Shown in pieces: positions 47,435-56,600 of a stretch of DNA of 64,000 nucleotides. Position 1 is the first letter of the stretch. Each line of letters opens with the position of its first letter. The notes under the pieces were generated by a model that ran no database searches, was not told the origin of the DNA, and was given only the letters and a program-made list of their open reading frames with translations. The DNA is from Aeoliella straminimaris (GTDB taxonomy: Bacteria > Planctomycetota > Planctomycetia > Pirellulales > Lacipirellulaceae). The stretch lies in assembly GCF_024054565.1 (NCBI RefSeq), contig NZ_JAMXLR010000020.1, positions 1 through 64,000 of the forward strand, read 5' to 3'. Made by a program: the position numbers and the translations under genes.

Positions 47435-48325
47435 TCATTTGCACGTTTCTCTCTCCGTCGCCGGCCGGGCGAAGACCGCCAGGCTGGTGCCGTTCTGGCG
47501 GAGCGTGCCGAATTCACCTTTGCCGTTCTTACTGCAAGGAGTGTTCAGCACGCGGGCCGCGGGGTCGGCGATGGCCATGGTGGTCGATCCACCACCGTCG
47601 AGATTCACCGCCTGCACGCAATCGTTCTCGAGCATCAATTGGGCGAGTTCCGGTAGCGACATCCCTTCCGAGACACCCGGCTGGCGGCCGTCGACTACGG
47701 CCAAAATGAGGCGGTTATCGGCCGTATAGCCGATGGCGGTGCGGGGGTGCAGGGCGCGGCTGAACTTCCGCTCGTCGGTCGTTACACTGCCATCGGTCAC
47801 GATCTGATTGCTACCGGTTATCGCGTTGTGCAGATTCAATTTGCTGCTGGGACTCGTGACTCGATAGGTGTCGTGCTCGCCACGGACGATGGCCACCTGG
47901 TTCTGCGCATCGATGTTTATACTGGGCCAGTCGCCGCGAAACGGCGAGACCCGCTGGCCATCGGAAACCACCAGTCCGGTGTTGTCGGTGTTCCGCGCCC
48001 GCATGCCGAAGAACGTGGCGTTGATGGCCAACTGCGCGTGCTGTTCTTGGAGAAACTCCAAGGTGGTTTGGCGAGTGGTCTCGCCATTCGGGTCGCCTGG
48101 CGCCTCTCCGTTGGGGTCGCCATTACCGGGCGTGACGCGAAACGAGATTCCGTCGGCCGCAAGATCGATCTCCGCGATCCAAATCTTCAGCGGGCGCGGC
48201 TCTTCGCGCGTCAGCTCGCGCAGCGTTACCCCATGAAATGGCCGAGCGACGTGCTCCTCGGCACCGGCGGTATAACCCACCAGCAGTGTGACAAGTACAA
48301 GACAGAAGCAGCTGAAACGGGCCAT
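47435..48325 (-). CDS. Phosphodiester glycosidase family protein (NAGPA-like)
   Basis: A 296-aa exported protein. The signal peptide covers residues 1-22 (CFCLVLVTLLVGYTAGA). The body has the phosphodiester glycosidase pattern (DUF2233, related to NAGPA): QLAINATFFGMRARNTDNTG, ALHPRTAIGYTADNRLIL, VVDGRQPGVSEGMSLPELAQ and the signature CVQAVNLDGGGSTTM. The repeated GDPNGE motif around residues 68-80 is a small local duplication. The family cleaves N-acetylglucosamine-1-phosphodiesters. In bacteria the substrate is unclear, perhaps envelope glycans. It is divergent from the glycoside hydrolase-like gene at 48488. Confidence 0.9.
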   Translation of the reverse strand: MARFSCFCLVLVTLLVGYTAGAEEHVARPFHGVTLRELTREEPRPLKIWIAEIDLAADGISFRVTPGNGDPNGEAPGDPNGETTRQTTLEFLQEQHAQLAINATFFGMRARNTDNTGLVVSDGQRVSPFRGDWPSINIDAQNQVAIVRGEHDTYRVTSPSSKLNLHNAITGSNQIVTDGSVTTDERKFSRALHPRTAIGYTADNRLILAVVDGRQPGVSEGMSLPELAQLMLENDCVQAVNLDGGGSTTMAIADPAARVLNTPCSKNGKGEFGTLRQNGTSLAVFARPATERETCK

Positions 48326-48487
48326 GCGGTTGGTCCTGCGGGTGAAACATCGGGCATGCCGAACCTAACGCAGACGTGTGCCAGAATCAACAATCGCCGG
48401 TGCAAGCGGCAATACTTCAGCCCCCTCCCCGCCATCGTGTATCATAGAGCCTTTACTTCCCCGACACACACCACAGGCACTCTCCTC

Positions 48488-49519
48488 ATGCGGTACGCAC
48501 TCTTCACGCTCGCCCTCATGGCAGCTCCCATCGTTTCGGCCGAAACGCCCGTCGCTTATCAGAATCCCGTTTACACCCGCAGCATGCCCGATCCGGGAGT
48601 TCTGGAGCACGAAGGGCGCTACTACGCCTTTGGCACGACGGGCAGTAAGCCGCTCGCGGATGGGCGGCGGTTTCGGGTGCTCAGTTCCGACAACCTGGTC
48701 GACTGGCAGGACGAAGGTGGCGCGCTGGTCTCGCCCGCCGGTTCGGAGGGTCACGAGTTCTGGGCGCCCGAGGTCGTAGAGCACGACGGGACGTTCTACC
48801 TGTACTACTCGATGGGGACGATCGATGATTTGCAGTTCAAGATCCGTGTCGCGACGAGCGATTCGCCCACCGGCCCCTACACCGACACGGGTACACCACT
48901 CGAAGATGGCGCGGGGGCGGCGTTCTTTATCGACGGGCACGCCTTTCAGGACGACGATGGCCAGTGGTATTTCTTTTACGCCAAGGACTTTCTCGACACG
49001 GAGAGCGGCTACCGCGCGGGCACCGGCATCGTGGTCGATCGGCTGATCGACATGCGGCGACTCGAGGGCAAACCTCAAATGGTGGTGCGGCCGCGGTACG
49101 ATTGGACGCTGTTCGAGGCCAACCGCACGATGAGCATGTACGGCGGCCGGCGTTTCGACTGGCACACCATCGAAGCCCCCTGGGTGGTGAAGCACGACGG
49201 CCGCTACTGGTGCTTTTACAGCGGCTCGAACTTCGGCACCGAGCACTACGGCATCGACTACGTGGTGGCCGACAGCGTCACCGGCCCCTACACTGGCCAA
49301 GGCCAATACGCCCGCGTGCTGCGGGGCGTGCCAAACCTGGTCCGCGGCCCAGGCCACCACTCGATCGTCCGCTCGCCGGTGTCGGAGGAAGACATCATCG
49401 TGTACCACGCCTGGAACGAGGATATGACCGTGCGCCAGATGTGCATCGACCCGCTCACGTGGACGCGTTATGGGCCGCGGTGCGTGGGGCCCTCGGTGGG
49501 GGAGGTGGAGTTGAAGTAG
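48488..49519 (+). CDS. Glycoside hydrolase family 43-like protein
   Basis: A 343-aa protein with a signal peptide (MRYALFTLALMAAPIVSA, cleavage near residue 18). It is a five-bladed beta-propeller of the GH43/GH117-like type. Recognisable parts are NPVYTRSMPDPGVLEHEGRY with the first catalytic Asp, EFWAPEVVEHDGTFYLYYS, ATSDSPTGPYTDTG, TIEAPWVVKHDGRYWCFYSG, and GPGHHSIVRSPVSEE near the end. Such enzymes cleave arabinose- or xylose-type linkages, and the specificity cannot be given. An upstream in-frame extension exists, but the signal peptide fixes the start at 48488. Confidence 0.9.
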   Translation: MRYALFTLALMAAPIVSAETPVAYQNPVYTRSMPDPGVLEHEGRYYAFGTTGSKPLADGRRFRVLSSDNLVDWQDEGGALVSPAGSEGHEFWAPEVVEHDGTFYLYYSMGTIDDLQFKIRVATSDSPTGPYTDTGTPLEDGAGAAFFIDGHAFQDDDGQWYFFYAKDFLDTESGYRAGTGIVVDRLIDMRRLEGKPQMVVRPRYDWTLFEANRTMSMYGGRRFDWHTIEAPWVVKHDGRYWCFYSGSNFGTEHYGIDYVVADSVTGPYTGQGQYARVLRGVPNLVRGPGHHSIVRSPVSEEDIIVYHAWNEDMTVRQMCIDPLTWTRYGPRCVGPSVGEVELK

Positions 49520-49555
49520 GCTGCAGCAAGCGTCTTAGCAAAGGGTGAGATTACA

Positions 49556-50140
49556 GTGCGTCGAGTCGCTACATCTTGGCAAGTTATCGATACCGTGCTC
49601 CGGGAACACGCTCATACGGTATACAACGCTCTACGTCCCCCAGCTACGGATTCTGCTATCACCAACTTGTCGGCTGAAATTCCCTGCCAGCTGCCAAGTT
49701 CACTTCTCCAATCATTGCAGGTTCACGACGGGATCGAAGACTCGCGAAGCGGTGCTCATCGGTTGTTCGATAACATGGCGCTCTTGACCGCGGAAGAAAT
49801 AGCGTCGACATGGCGAATGCAGTGGAACTTGCAATGCGAATGTGATTTTGGGGGATGCCACTTCACACAAACGCGTAGTCTGAAGAACGACGCGAGATGG
49901 CGGAGAAACTGGATTCCAATCATGGATTGCGAGGGCGACCACTTGGTCCTCGACCTTGACCCGGGGCCAACCGGGAAACACGGTCAAGTCTTCGCATGGT
50001 ACAACTACGGCAGTAGGCCAATGCGAGTTGTCGCGGAGTCACTTCGACACTGGCTACACGTGGTTGCAGATGAATTGCAGCATCGGAGATTCACCCTTGA
50101 TGAATGGGGCCACATTTCCCTCAATAAGCGTTTAACTTAG
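49556..50140 (+). CDS. SMI1/KNR4 (SUKH) family protein
   Basis: A 194-aa protein starting with GTG at 49556, with a GGTGAG-like site ahead. The body fits the SUKH fold: GAHRLFDNMALLTAEEIAST near residues 66-85, RWRRNWIPIMDCEGDHLVLD around 120 and later FAWYNYGSRPMRVVAESLRH, whose I/V-x-D-x-x-G-D and W-Y patterns are typical. Bacterial SUKH proteins frequently act as immunity proteins of polymorphic toxins. No toxin gene is adjacent, so that role is an inference from the family. It begins 36 bp after the GH43-like gene and opens an accessory stretch. A short hairpin with T-run follows. Confidence 0.75.
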   Translation: MRRVATSWQVIDTVLREHAHTVYNALRPPATDSAITNLSAEIPCQLPSSLLQSLQVHDGIEDSRSGAHRLFDNMALLTAEEIASTWRMQWNLQCECDFGGCHFTQTRSLKNDARWRRNWIPIMDCEGDHLVLDLDPGPTGKHGQVFAWYNYGSRPMRVVAESLRHWLHVVADELQHRRFTLDEWGHISLNKRLT

Positions 50141-50213
50141 GTGTGTGTGCGGAGCACGAGAGCGATGACCTCCCAGCGTCGCGGCGTAGACGCAACACTG
50201 GGCTGAAAGACGA

Positions 50214-50237
50214 AATCCCTTCGGGATAGTATTTTTT
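50214..50237 (+). terminator. Possible terminator after the SUKH gene
   Basis: A short perfect stem (ATCCC / GGGAT with a 3-base loop TTC) followed by agtatttttt. It is small but has the T-run. Confidence 0.5.
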
Positions 50238-50283
50238 CATTGCGTTACGAAGTTGCCGTGGCATCGACAATCAAAACCGCGAT

Positions 50284-50583
50284 ATGGAGGCTTGGAACCA
50301 CGTGAAACCGCCGGACACCATTGATGGAGCTCGCGTAATCGAGTGGGCATGGTCTGGGTCCGCACCTTTTGGTGAAGTGCCCGGCGCTGACCCGTCAGAG
50401 GTTTTTGGATTGGCCATCGCGACCTACGGCGACACTCAGTTCTATCGATTCTCCTGCGATGCGAATTGGAACACCATTCAGGACGGACTTTACGATTCCG
50501 TTGCGGAGGCGAAGGCACGGTTGCCGGAGCAGTATCGTTACGTAGCGGCAGATTGGAATGTCCGCGAAGACGTCGGGAAGTGA
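50284..50583 (+). CDS. Hypothetical small protein (99 aa)
   Basis: A small soluble acidic protein that I do not recognise. It starts MEAWNHVKPPDTIDGARVIE and has Trp/Tyr-rich beta-like stretches (VIEWAWSGSAPFG, LAIATYGDTQFYRFSCD). The end is helical and acidic (YDSVAEAKARLPEQYRYV). No signal peptide. The gene stands between the SUKH gene and a second orphan and fits an accessory island of small soluble proteins. The composition looks natural and codon use resembles neighbouring genes, but homology cannot be claimed. Confidence 0.6.
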   Translation: MEAWNHVKPPDTIDGARVIEWAWSGSAPFGEVPGADPSEVFGLAIATYGDTQFYRFSCDANWNTIQDGLYDSVAEAKARLPEQYRYVAADWNVREDVGK

Positions 50584-50615
50584 CACCCTGCCAACCTAAA
50601 CCAGAGGGCTAACAG

Positions 50616-51323
50616 ATGGCTTCGCCCCCTTCGCTACCAGCGCCCTTGCAGTATTTGCAGCCGTTTCTCGAAACGCTGGCCCAAGTGCCGCCAGACGAAT
50701 TGGATGAGGTGGAGTGCACTGTTCTCGAAGACTTATTAAGGCAACGTATCGAGGGGCTCGACCTTCTGGAGGCCGAGCAACTTCTATCCGACGACCGCGA
50801 CCTATTGGAGCAGTGGGTCAACGAGTCGAGCGACGCGAGTCATCCCGCTTACTGGCTGCTGGGGTTCCTAGCATCGCCACCGCACATCGTCGATGAGTTG
50901 CTCGAGCCCGACGAGGAAGATGAAACTGCCAGTGTGGAACGGACGATCGAGTTGGACCCGCCCTCGGGATGGAGTACCAAGCGCTTTCCCTCAGGACTGG
51001 AACTGAAGCATGGCCAGGTGTGGGCAATCATCTCAGCGATGGATGAACTATCTATTCAAATGCAGCGAGCGGGATTTGACAACTGGGTAGTTCCACCCCC
51101 GCTCGAAATGATACTCGAGACGGAAGAGGTAGCCTTCGGTGAAGCGGTGGGCACCAAGTATAGAATCCTCGAAGTGAGTCCCGCATCGAAGGAACTGTGC
51201 TATTTGCTGAAAGTTCCCGGTGGTTTTGTCAATGTCCGCATCGGACATAAGAAGTTCGCCGATTTCGACGAGTCCGCTCTGGAAGGTCAGCTGCATACAC
51301 TGCGGGTGGAAACGTCGGGCTGA
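50616..51323 (+). CDS. Hypothetical protein (235 aa)
   Basis: An acidic soluble protein. The N-terminal half is helical and Leu/Glu/Asp-rich (LQYLQPFLETLAQVPPDELD, VECTVLEDLLRQRIEGLDLLE), with a poly-acidic stretch (EPDEEDETASVE) near residues 98-110. The second half looks like an alpha-beta domain (IISAMDELSIQMQRAGFDNW, and FVNVRIGHKKFADFDESAL). No signal or membrane segment and no known motif. It ends 17 bp before the stray copy of the GNAT gene's 3' end at 51341, on the opposite strand. It belongs to the accessory stretch between GH43 and GNAT. Confidence 0.6.
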   Translation: MASPPSLPAPLQYLQPFLETLAQVPPDELDEVECTVLEDLLRQRIEGLDLLEAEQLLSDDRDLLEQWVNESSDASHPAYWLLGFLASPPHIVDELLEPDEEDETASVERTIELDPPSGWSTKRFPSGLELKHGQVWAIISAMDELSIQMQRAGFDNWVVPPPLEMILETEEVAFGEAVGTKYRILEVSPASKELCYLLKVPGGFVNVRIGHKKFADFDESALEGQLHTLRVETSG

Positions 51324-51340
51324 GTCGTTGCTGCACAATC

Positions 51341-51393
51341 TACTCCCCTACAATCCGCCAGCAGGACTCATGCTTTTCCATCCCAATATGCGG
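51341..51393 (-). repeat. Displaced GNAT 3' end, copy A
   Basis: A 53-bp copy of the end of the GNAT gene (52692-52744), identical at 49 positions. In frame it encodes [17 protein letters not shown] and a stop; the GNAT tail differs only by D in place of E. No GNAT sequence precedes it. It lies just beyond the dockerin/PEP-CTERM gene, on the same strand as GNAT. Confidence 0.93.
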
Positions 51394-51431
51394 TGCACAA
51401 TAAACGGTGGGTGTAGAACCATCAACTCTTT

Positions 51432-52496
51432 TCATTTATGTGGACTACGTCGACAAGATGAATACCAAATACCTGACAGGATGAATGCTGCGAGAAACGC
51501 AGCAGGTTCAGGCACACTTACTACTGGATAGACTGCAGGCTCCAGGGCCGTGTCGCCAAAGTGTGTTCTCCATGTCTCGTATTGGTCGTTACCAATCGTC
51601 AGGCCAGTCGAGTCATTTGGTAATGTGCCAGCCGGTGCGCCGAGGTGGTTTCGCCAGACTGTATAGTCGGCAAGGTCGACGACGCCGTCGTCGTTGAAGT
51701 CGCCGGGCACGTTGCTGGGTGAGAAGACGATCTGTCCATCGACTACTTCAAGCGAACGCATCCACTCCGAACCTTCAACGGTTGAAGTAAGAAAGGAACC
51801 ACTCCCCGCGGCATCTGGCGACAGTGTGATCCGCGCAACCCCAAAGTCTGTTTGGTTCGATACCGGGTAGGTCAGCGCACGAATCCAGGTGGCCGAAATG
51901 GTCTGTCCCTCAAGGCTCCAAGCGGATAGGGAATCTGGAAGATTCACCGCGCCACCCACCCACGCTGAAGATGTGCCGGGTTGGGCTCCGGAAAGTGCGC
52001 CAGTAGTCACGTATGTGTCGAATGCTAGGTCTGGAGAAATCTCCAACAACGCCGGGTGTGGTTCCGTAGCCCCCCCAAGAGAATGGTTGTAGATCGAACC
52101 GGCTGTCAGCTGAATAGACAACTGCTGACCGCCGAGTTGGCCTGGAAAGCTTATGAAGATGTCATTGGAAACATACCCCGGTCCCACCAAGGTCGCGGGT
52201 GTATACAGTACTCTTACCGTGTGCCGAATGTCCACGATCGGCAATGATGCACCCCCATCCCAGCCACGAATAAGATTGTTCAAATCATCATTGTCAACGC
52301 GAGGTCCGGTGGGCGGTAAGTAAAATCCTGCGGGTATCGGTGGCAGACTGGCACCCCAGTTGGACACTACCAGATCAACGTCACGCCCGTCCACCCAGCC
52401 GCTGCCATCGAAGTCGCCGGGAGGGTCTTCGCCATGAACCATCGAGCAGGTGACGGCGACGAGAATCGCAAATGGTAGTGTTTGGTGCCTACGCAT
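51432..52496 (-). CDS. Dockerin-like PEP-CTERM protein
   Basis: A 354-aa exported protein from the ATG at 52496 (MRRHQTLPFA), with AAAGG upstream. It has a signal peptide (residues about 5-22). A dockerin-like EF-hand repeat, GDFDGSGWVDGRDVDLVVSN, follows immediately. A beta-rich central domain (about residues 80-255) comes next, then a second EF-hand-like repeat, GDFNDDGVVDLADYTVWRNH, near 275. The end is VPEPAAFLAAFILSGIWYSS followed by CRRSPHK, a PEP-CTERM signal. Such proteins are typical planctomycete surface proteins. The gene is the cargo lying between the GNAT gene and a displaced copy of its 3' end. Confidence 0.9.
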   Translation of the reverse strand: MRRHQTLPFAILVAVTCSMVHGEDPPGDFDGSGWVDGRDVDLVVSNWGASLPPIPAGFYLPPTGPRVDNDDLNNLIRGWDGGASLPIVDIRHTVRVLYTPATLVGPGYVSNDIFISFPGQLGGQQLSIQLTAGSIYNHSLGGATEPHPALLEISPDLAFDTYVTTGALSGAQPGTSSAWVGGAVNLPDSLSAWSLEGQTISATWIRALTYPVSNQTDFGVARITLSPDAAGSGSFLTSTVEGSEWMRSLEVVDGQIVFSPSNVPGDFNDDGVVDLADYTVWRNHLGAPAGTLPNDSTGLTIGNDQYETWRTHFGDTALEPAVYPVVSVPEPAAFLAAFILSGIWYSSCRRSPHK

Positions 52497-52690
52497 GATC
52501 CGCCCACCTTTCAGCAAGGCAATAGTGAGTGCTGCACCCGCACATGTTACCTTCACGCAGAATAGCCTAACTAGCGCACTGGAGCAACTTTCGTCGCAAG
52601 CATCAACAGGAAGCCTCAAAAAAACCTGAGAAGCAATAGTTTCTAGCCGAACAGCCGACGATGATTGTCGACCTATGGGTTTTCTACTAC

Positions 52691-53095
52691 TTACTCCCCT
52701 ACAATCCGCCAGCAAGAATCATGCTTCTCCATCCCAATGTGCGGATAGTAGGTCGCCGCTTGCGGGGCCGATAGCAGGATGAGCGACGTCGCCAGGCCGG
52801 CGTGCTCGTGGGTCTCGTGAATCAGCCGCCGGCCGATGCCCTGCTTTTGATAGGCCTGGTCGACCGCCAGGTCCGACAGGTACGTGCAGTAGCTGTAGTC
52901 GGTGATGGCCCGCGAGACGCCAACCAACGTGCCCTCGGCATTGCGGGCGGTGACGATCAGGTCGGCGTTTTCGAGCATCTTGGCGATCCGATCGGTGTCG
53001 TCCACGGGCCGCCGCGCGGCGAGCGTCGAACGCCGCAGCACGTCGATGAACTGTTCGGTCATTAGCTCCGGTTCGACGGCGTAAGTGATTGACAT
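52691..53095 (-). CDS. GNAT-family N-acetyltransferase
   Basis: A 134-aa acetyl-CoA-dependent acyltransferase. The GNAT core is complete: [21 protein letters not shown] for the first strands, [20 protein letters not shown] with the acetyl-CoA loop (Q-x-x-G-I/L-G-R), and [20 protein letters not shown] with the final strand-helix (YxxxG). The end [14 protein letters not shown] is duplicated at 51341-51393. The substrate is unknown. The gene is divergent from blaI across about 190 bp and upstream of the dockerin-like gene on the same strand. Confidence 0.95.
   Translation of the reverse strand: MSITYAVEPELMTEQFIDVLRRSTLAARRPVDDTDRIAKMLENADLIVTARNAEGTLVGVSRAITDYSYCTYLSDLAVDQAYQKQGIGRRLIHETHEHAGLATSLILLSAPQAATYYPHIGMEKHDSCWRIVGE
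52692..52744 (-). repeat. GNAT 3' end, copy B (in gene)
   Basis: The last part of the GNAT gene, matched by 51341-51393 at 49 of 53 positions. The differences are three silent changes and one Asp/Glu exchange; the stop codon also differs (taa here, tag there). Confidence 0.93.
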
Positions 53096-53220
53096 GGCTT
53101 GGGTTCCGTGGCACGGCGAAGTTCTGGCGATCGCATCCAGTCGTCCACTGTAGCAGGTCGAGGGATACCCTGGCGATGTGGCCGGTTCGCAGGTTTTGCC
53201 GCGGGCGGGCGCCGTGCGAC

Positions 53221-53260
53221 TTGACTACGGAGGACTCCGTAGGTACGTTGGATTCCGTAG
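53221..53260 (+). promoter_or_regulatory. Candidate promoter and operator of the blaI-M56 operon
   Basis: A TTGACT -35 (53221-53226) and a weak TACGTT -10 (53244-53249) are 17 bp apart. They overlap the dyad CTACGGA-N4-TCCGTAG (53225-53242), and a third TCCGTAG half-site follows at 53254-53260. This is the place expected for binding by the BlaI-type repressor encoded at 53290. Confidence 0.65.
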
Positions 53261-53289
53261 ATGGAAGTCCCCGATGGTTGGAGCCGCAC

Positions 53290-53694
53290 ATGCCCCCCGC
53301 AAAACAAACCCCCAGCGAACTCGAACTGCAAATCCTGGGCGTGCTCTGGAATCGAGGCCCTTCGACGGTGCGAGAGATTCTCGAGGCCCTCAGCGACGAA
53401 AAGGACCGTGGCTACACCAGTGTGTTGTCGGTTGTGCAGTCGATGCAGCGAAAGAAGCTGGTGTCGGTGAGCCGTCCGCGGGGCGAGCGTGCCTACCGCT
53501 ACACGGCCAAGAAGTCGCGCGAGTCGGTGCTGGGGCCGATGCTTGGTGGGCTGGTCAGTCGGGTGTTCGGCGGCGATCCGGCCGCGGCGGTGCAACAGTT
53601 GTTGGACGCCTCGGATCTCGACAAGGACTCCATCGACAAACTACGCGCGGTGGTCGACGCGGCCGCTAAGCAAAGCAATGGGAGGAAGTCATGA
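53290..53694 (+). CDS. BlaI/MecI/CopY-family repressor
   Basis: A 134-aa regulator from the ATG at 53290 (MPPAKQTPSELELQILGVLW). The winged helix has the family pattern: ELEILGVLWNRGPSTVREI-like sequence, then TSVLSVVQSMQRKKLVSVSR and RAYRYTAKKSRE. The C-terminal helix (FGGDPAAAVQQLLDASDLDK) is the dimerisation part. The stop overlaps the start of the M56 peptidase gene by 4 bp (ATGA), the standard BlaI-BlaR1-like pairing in which the membrane peptidase destroys the repressor. No beta-lactamase gene is present, so the signal is unknown. Confidence 0.93.
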   Translation: MPPAKQTPSELELQILGVLWNRGPSTVREILEALSDEKDRGYTSVLSVVQSMQRKKLVSVSRPRGERAYRYTAKKSRESVLGPMLGGLVSRVFGGDPAAAVQQLLDASDLDKDSIDKLRAVVDAAAKQSNGRKS

Positions 53695-56600
53695 ACGGGT
53701 GGCTCGATGGCATTGCCGGTTGGTCCGACTACTGGGCCGTGGTGCTGGTGCACAGCTTGTGGGTGGGTGCGGTATTGGCCGTGATCGTGGCCCTGCTGTT
53801 ACGGCAGGTTAGTGCGCGGCGTCCCGACCTGCGGTGCGGCATTGCCTATGGGGGGCTGATGCTGACGCTGGTTGGTTCGCTGGCGGCCGCGACGCTGCCG
53901 ATGGATCGCATTGCCGCACCCCGCCCTGCTCGGTCGTCGCCCGGAGCCTCCGCGCAGCAGAACGATAGCGCGCACGCACCGACCACCATTGTGGAAGCAC
54001 AAGAAGAGCGCTCCGCGGCACTGGCGACTTCAGCGTCGGCGCCGGCTAGTGGGCGCGACGCCGTTTCCTGGCAGCGCATCCTGGTGGGGCTGTGGCTGGT
54101 GGGCGTGGCGCTGATGCTGGTGGGTATCGGCCGTTCGCACACCGCGGCCCGCGGTTTGGTGCGTCGGGCGAGCGACTGCCACTCGGAGTTCATTACCGAG
54201 GCGCTCGCCGACACTACTCGCGTGCTTGGCACGGCGGGTCGTGTCGCTTTGCGGTTGTCGGACGAGATCTCGTCGCCGCTGGTTTATGGTTTCCACTCGC
54301 CGATCATCCTGATTCCAGCCAGCTTCGCCAGCGGTGTGCCGATCGATACCTTGCGGGTGATTTTCGCCCACGAGCTGTGGCATCTCCGCCGGGGCGATGC
54401 CTACTTCGCCCTGGTGCAGAACGTCGTGGAGTCGATCTTGTTCTACCATCCCGCAGTTTGGTGGCTGTCGCGGCAGGTGAACTACGAGCGCGAGGCCGCC
54501 TGCGATGCAGCAGCGGCCACCGTGGTGGGCGAAGGAACGCGCGTTGCTGCGGCCCTGATCGAAACAGCCGAACGGGGGACGGCGCAGCCCGTTGCCGCCT
54601 TGGCCGCCGCGCGGGGTTTTCTGCCCGATCGTGTGCAGCGGCTATTGCGTCCGAACGCCCGGCTCGGCACGCGGGTGTCGTGGGGTGGATTGGTGGGGCT
54701 CGCCGCGATTGGCCTGGCGGCCGCCTTGAGCCTGGCAACCGGCACCACGCTGGTGGCCAAAGAAGTAGCGGTGGCGATGACCCCTGCCCAGCGAGTCGAG
54801 GCAATCGAACAGGCGATGGCCGCCACTGAGCCAGACGACGTTGCCAGGATCGATCCGCGGACCGGGCAAGTGGCCGACAACGTTCCGCGATACGAAGTGA
54901 CCGCGCGCCTGGTGGCGGCAGATGGTTCGCCGCTGCCTCGCCGGGGAAGCGTTACGGTGAACTACCAAGGTCACTCCATCGGCCTTTCCTATCGCAACGA
55001 TTCGTCGATGTCGACTCGCTTGCCGGTTGGTGTGACGTTCTACATCACGCCGAACATCGAAGGATTCGCGCCCACGCAGTTCGGCCCTTACAAAATGCTG
55101 GATTCGGCGATGGACCTGCAGGAACTGCTGCTGACGCCGGGCTACTCCAGCCGCCTGAAGATCGTCGACAGCGAGGGCCAGCCGGTGGAGGGAGCGAAGA
55201 TTGCCTCGGCGATGGTATGGACACGCATCGGCTCGGGCGGCACCGGGCACGGCGTGCCATCGCTTATTGGACGGATGAGCGATGCCCAGGGAGAGATAGA
55301 ACTCGCGCACCTGGCCGCTCGACCATTCGACATCACGATTGAGAAGCCGGGCTACGAGCGTTTGCGGCACGAGCTGGCTTTCGAGCCCGCCGACCTTACG
55401 ACCTGGAAGCTCACTCCGACCAAGCCAGTAACTGGACAGTTTGTCGACGGCGCAGGGCAGCCGGTCGCCGGGGTGGAAGTGCACTGCGTGCGCAGCGAGG
55501 GCGATTCGCTGAACAGTGGTGATCCGCGCGACGAGTTTCTCGAACGACTCGTCCATCCCGAATACACAAGCGGCGCGCCGCTAACCACAGCGGACGAGCA
55601 GGGTCGATTTGAACTCTCGACGCTCAAGGCCGATGCCGAATACTGGTTCATGGCGCTGCATGCCGATCATGCTCCAACGCGACTCGATGGGGTGCAGCCC
55701 GGGCAAGCTCTACAGCAGATTGTCCTGCCGCCGCGGTTCGAACTGCACGGTAAGCTCGAGGGGGACCTGGCCAAGGTGTTTCCGGACGAAGGTCGGCGAA
55801 ACATTTGGTTCAACAATCCCCTGACCTACCAAGACATGAGCTATTCGGGCAACCATCGCGTGGAGGTGGACGGAAACGGAAACTTCACGCTGCCACAACT
55901 AGTGCCGGGTCGACTATCGCTCACGATCGATAAGCAGCGCATCGACCGGCGGATCGACACCTCGACCGAAGATCTGGTGATCGATGTCGACAAATTGGGC
56001 AACTGGGGCCAGGAGAACTACCGCACCGTACGGCTGCGTATCGAGGGACCCAATAATCAACCAGTGCGCGGAACGGTCTACCTGTCTTGGAGGCTCGCCG
56101 AGGCACCGGACGTCGGCCGGCAGCAGGATGGCCTGTGGTTGGAGATTCCCGCGGACGATCCGGTGCTCGAGACGCGGGTGCCAGTGGGGGCGGACCTCTG
56201 GTTCTCCGGCAACAAACTGGTCGCCGCTTATTGTCGTCAGAAGAACCTCGGCAAGATTCCCCCTGGCGATGGCCCCTACGACGTTGCGGTCGAAGTGCAG
56301 GCCGCGGGCCTGGTGATCGGCAGCGTCCAGAGTGCGAGCGGTTCGCCACTTCGCGACTGCACCGTGACGGTGCGTCGGCTCGAGCGTCTATTGCAGGAAG
56401 AGGACGACACGCTCAACGCCTGGGGCGAGTTCTCCGTGGGCGGTCTGCCGCTAGGCGACGACCAGTACGTGGCCCAAGTACGGTTGAACGATACCTGGCA
56501 AATTGTCGTCAGCCCCCCTTTCGAACTCACGAAACTCGAGCCGATCCAAGAGCTCGCGCTCACGATGCCCGATCCGGTGCACCTCACGGGGCAAGTGCTG

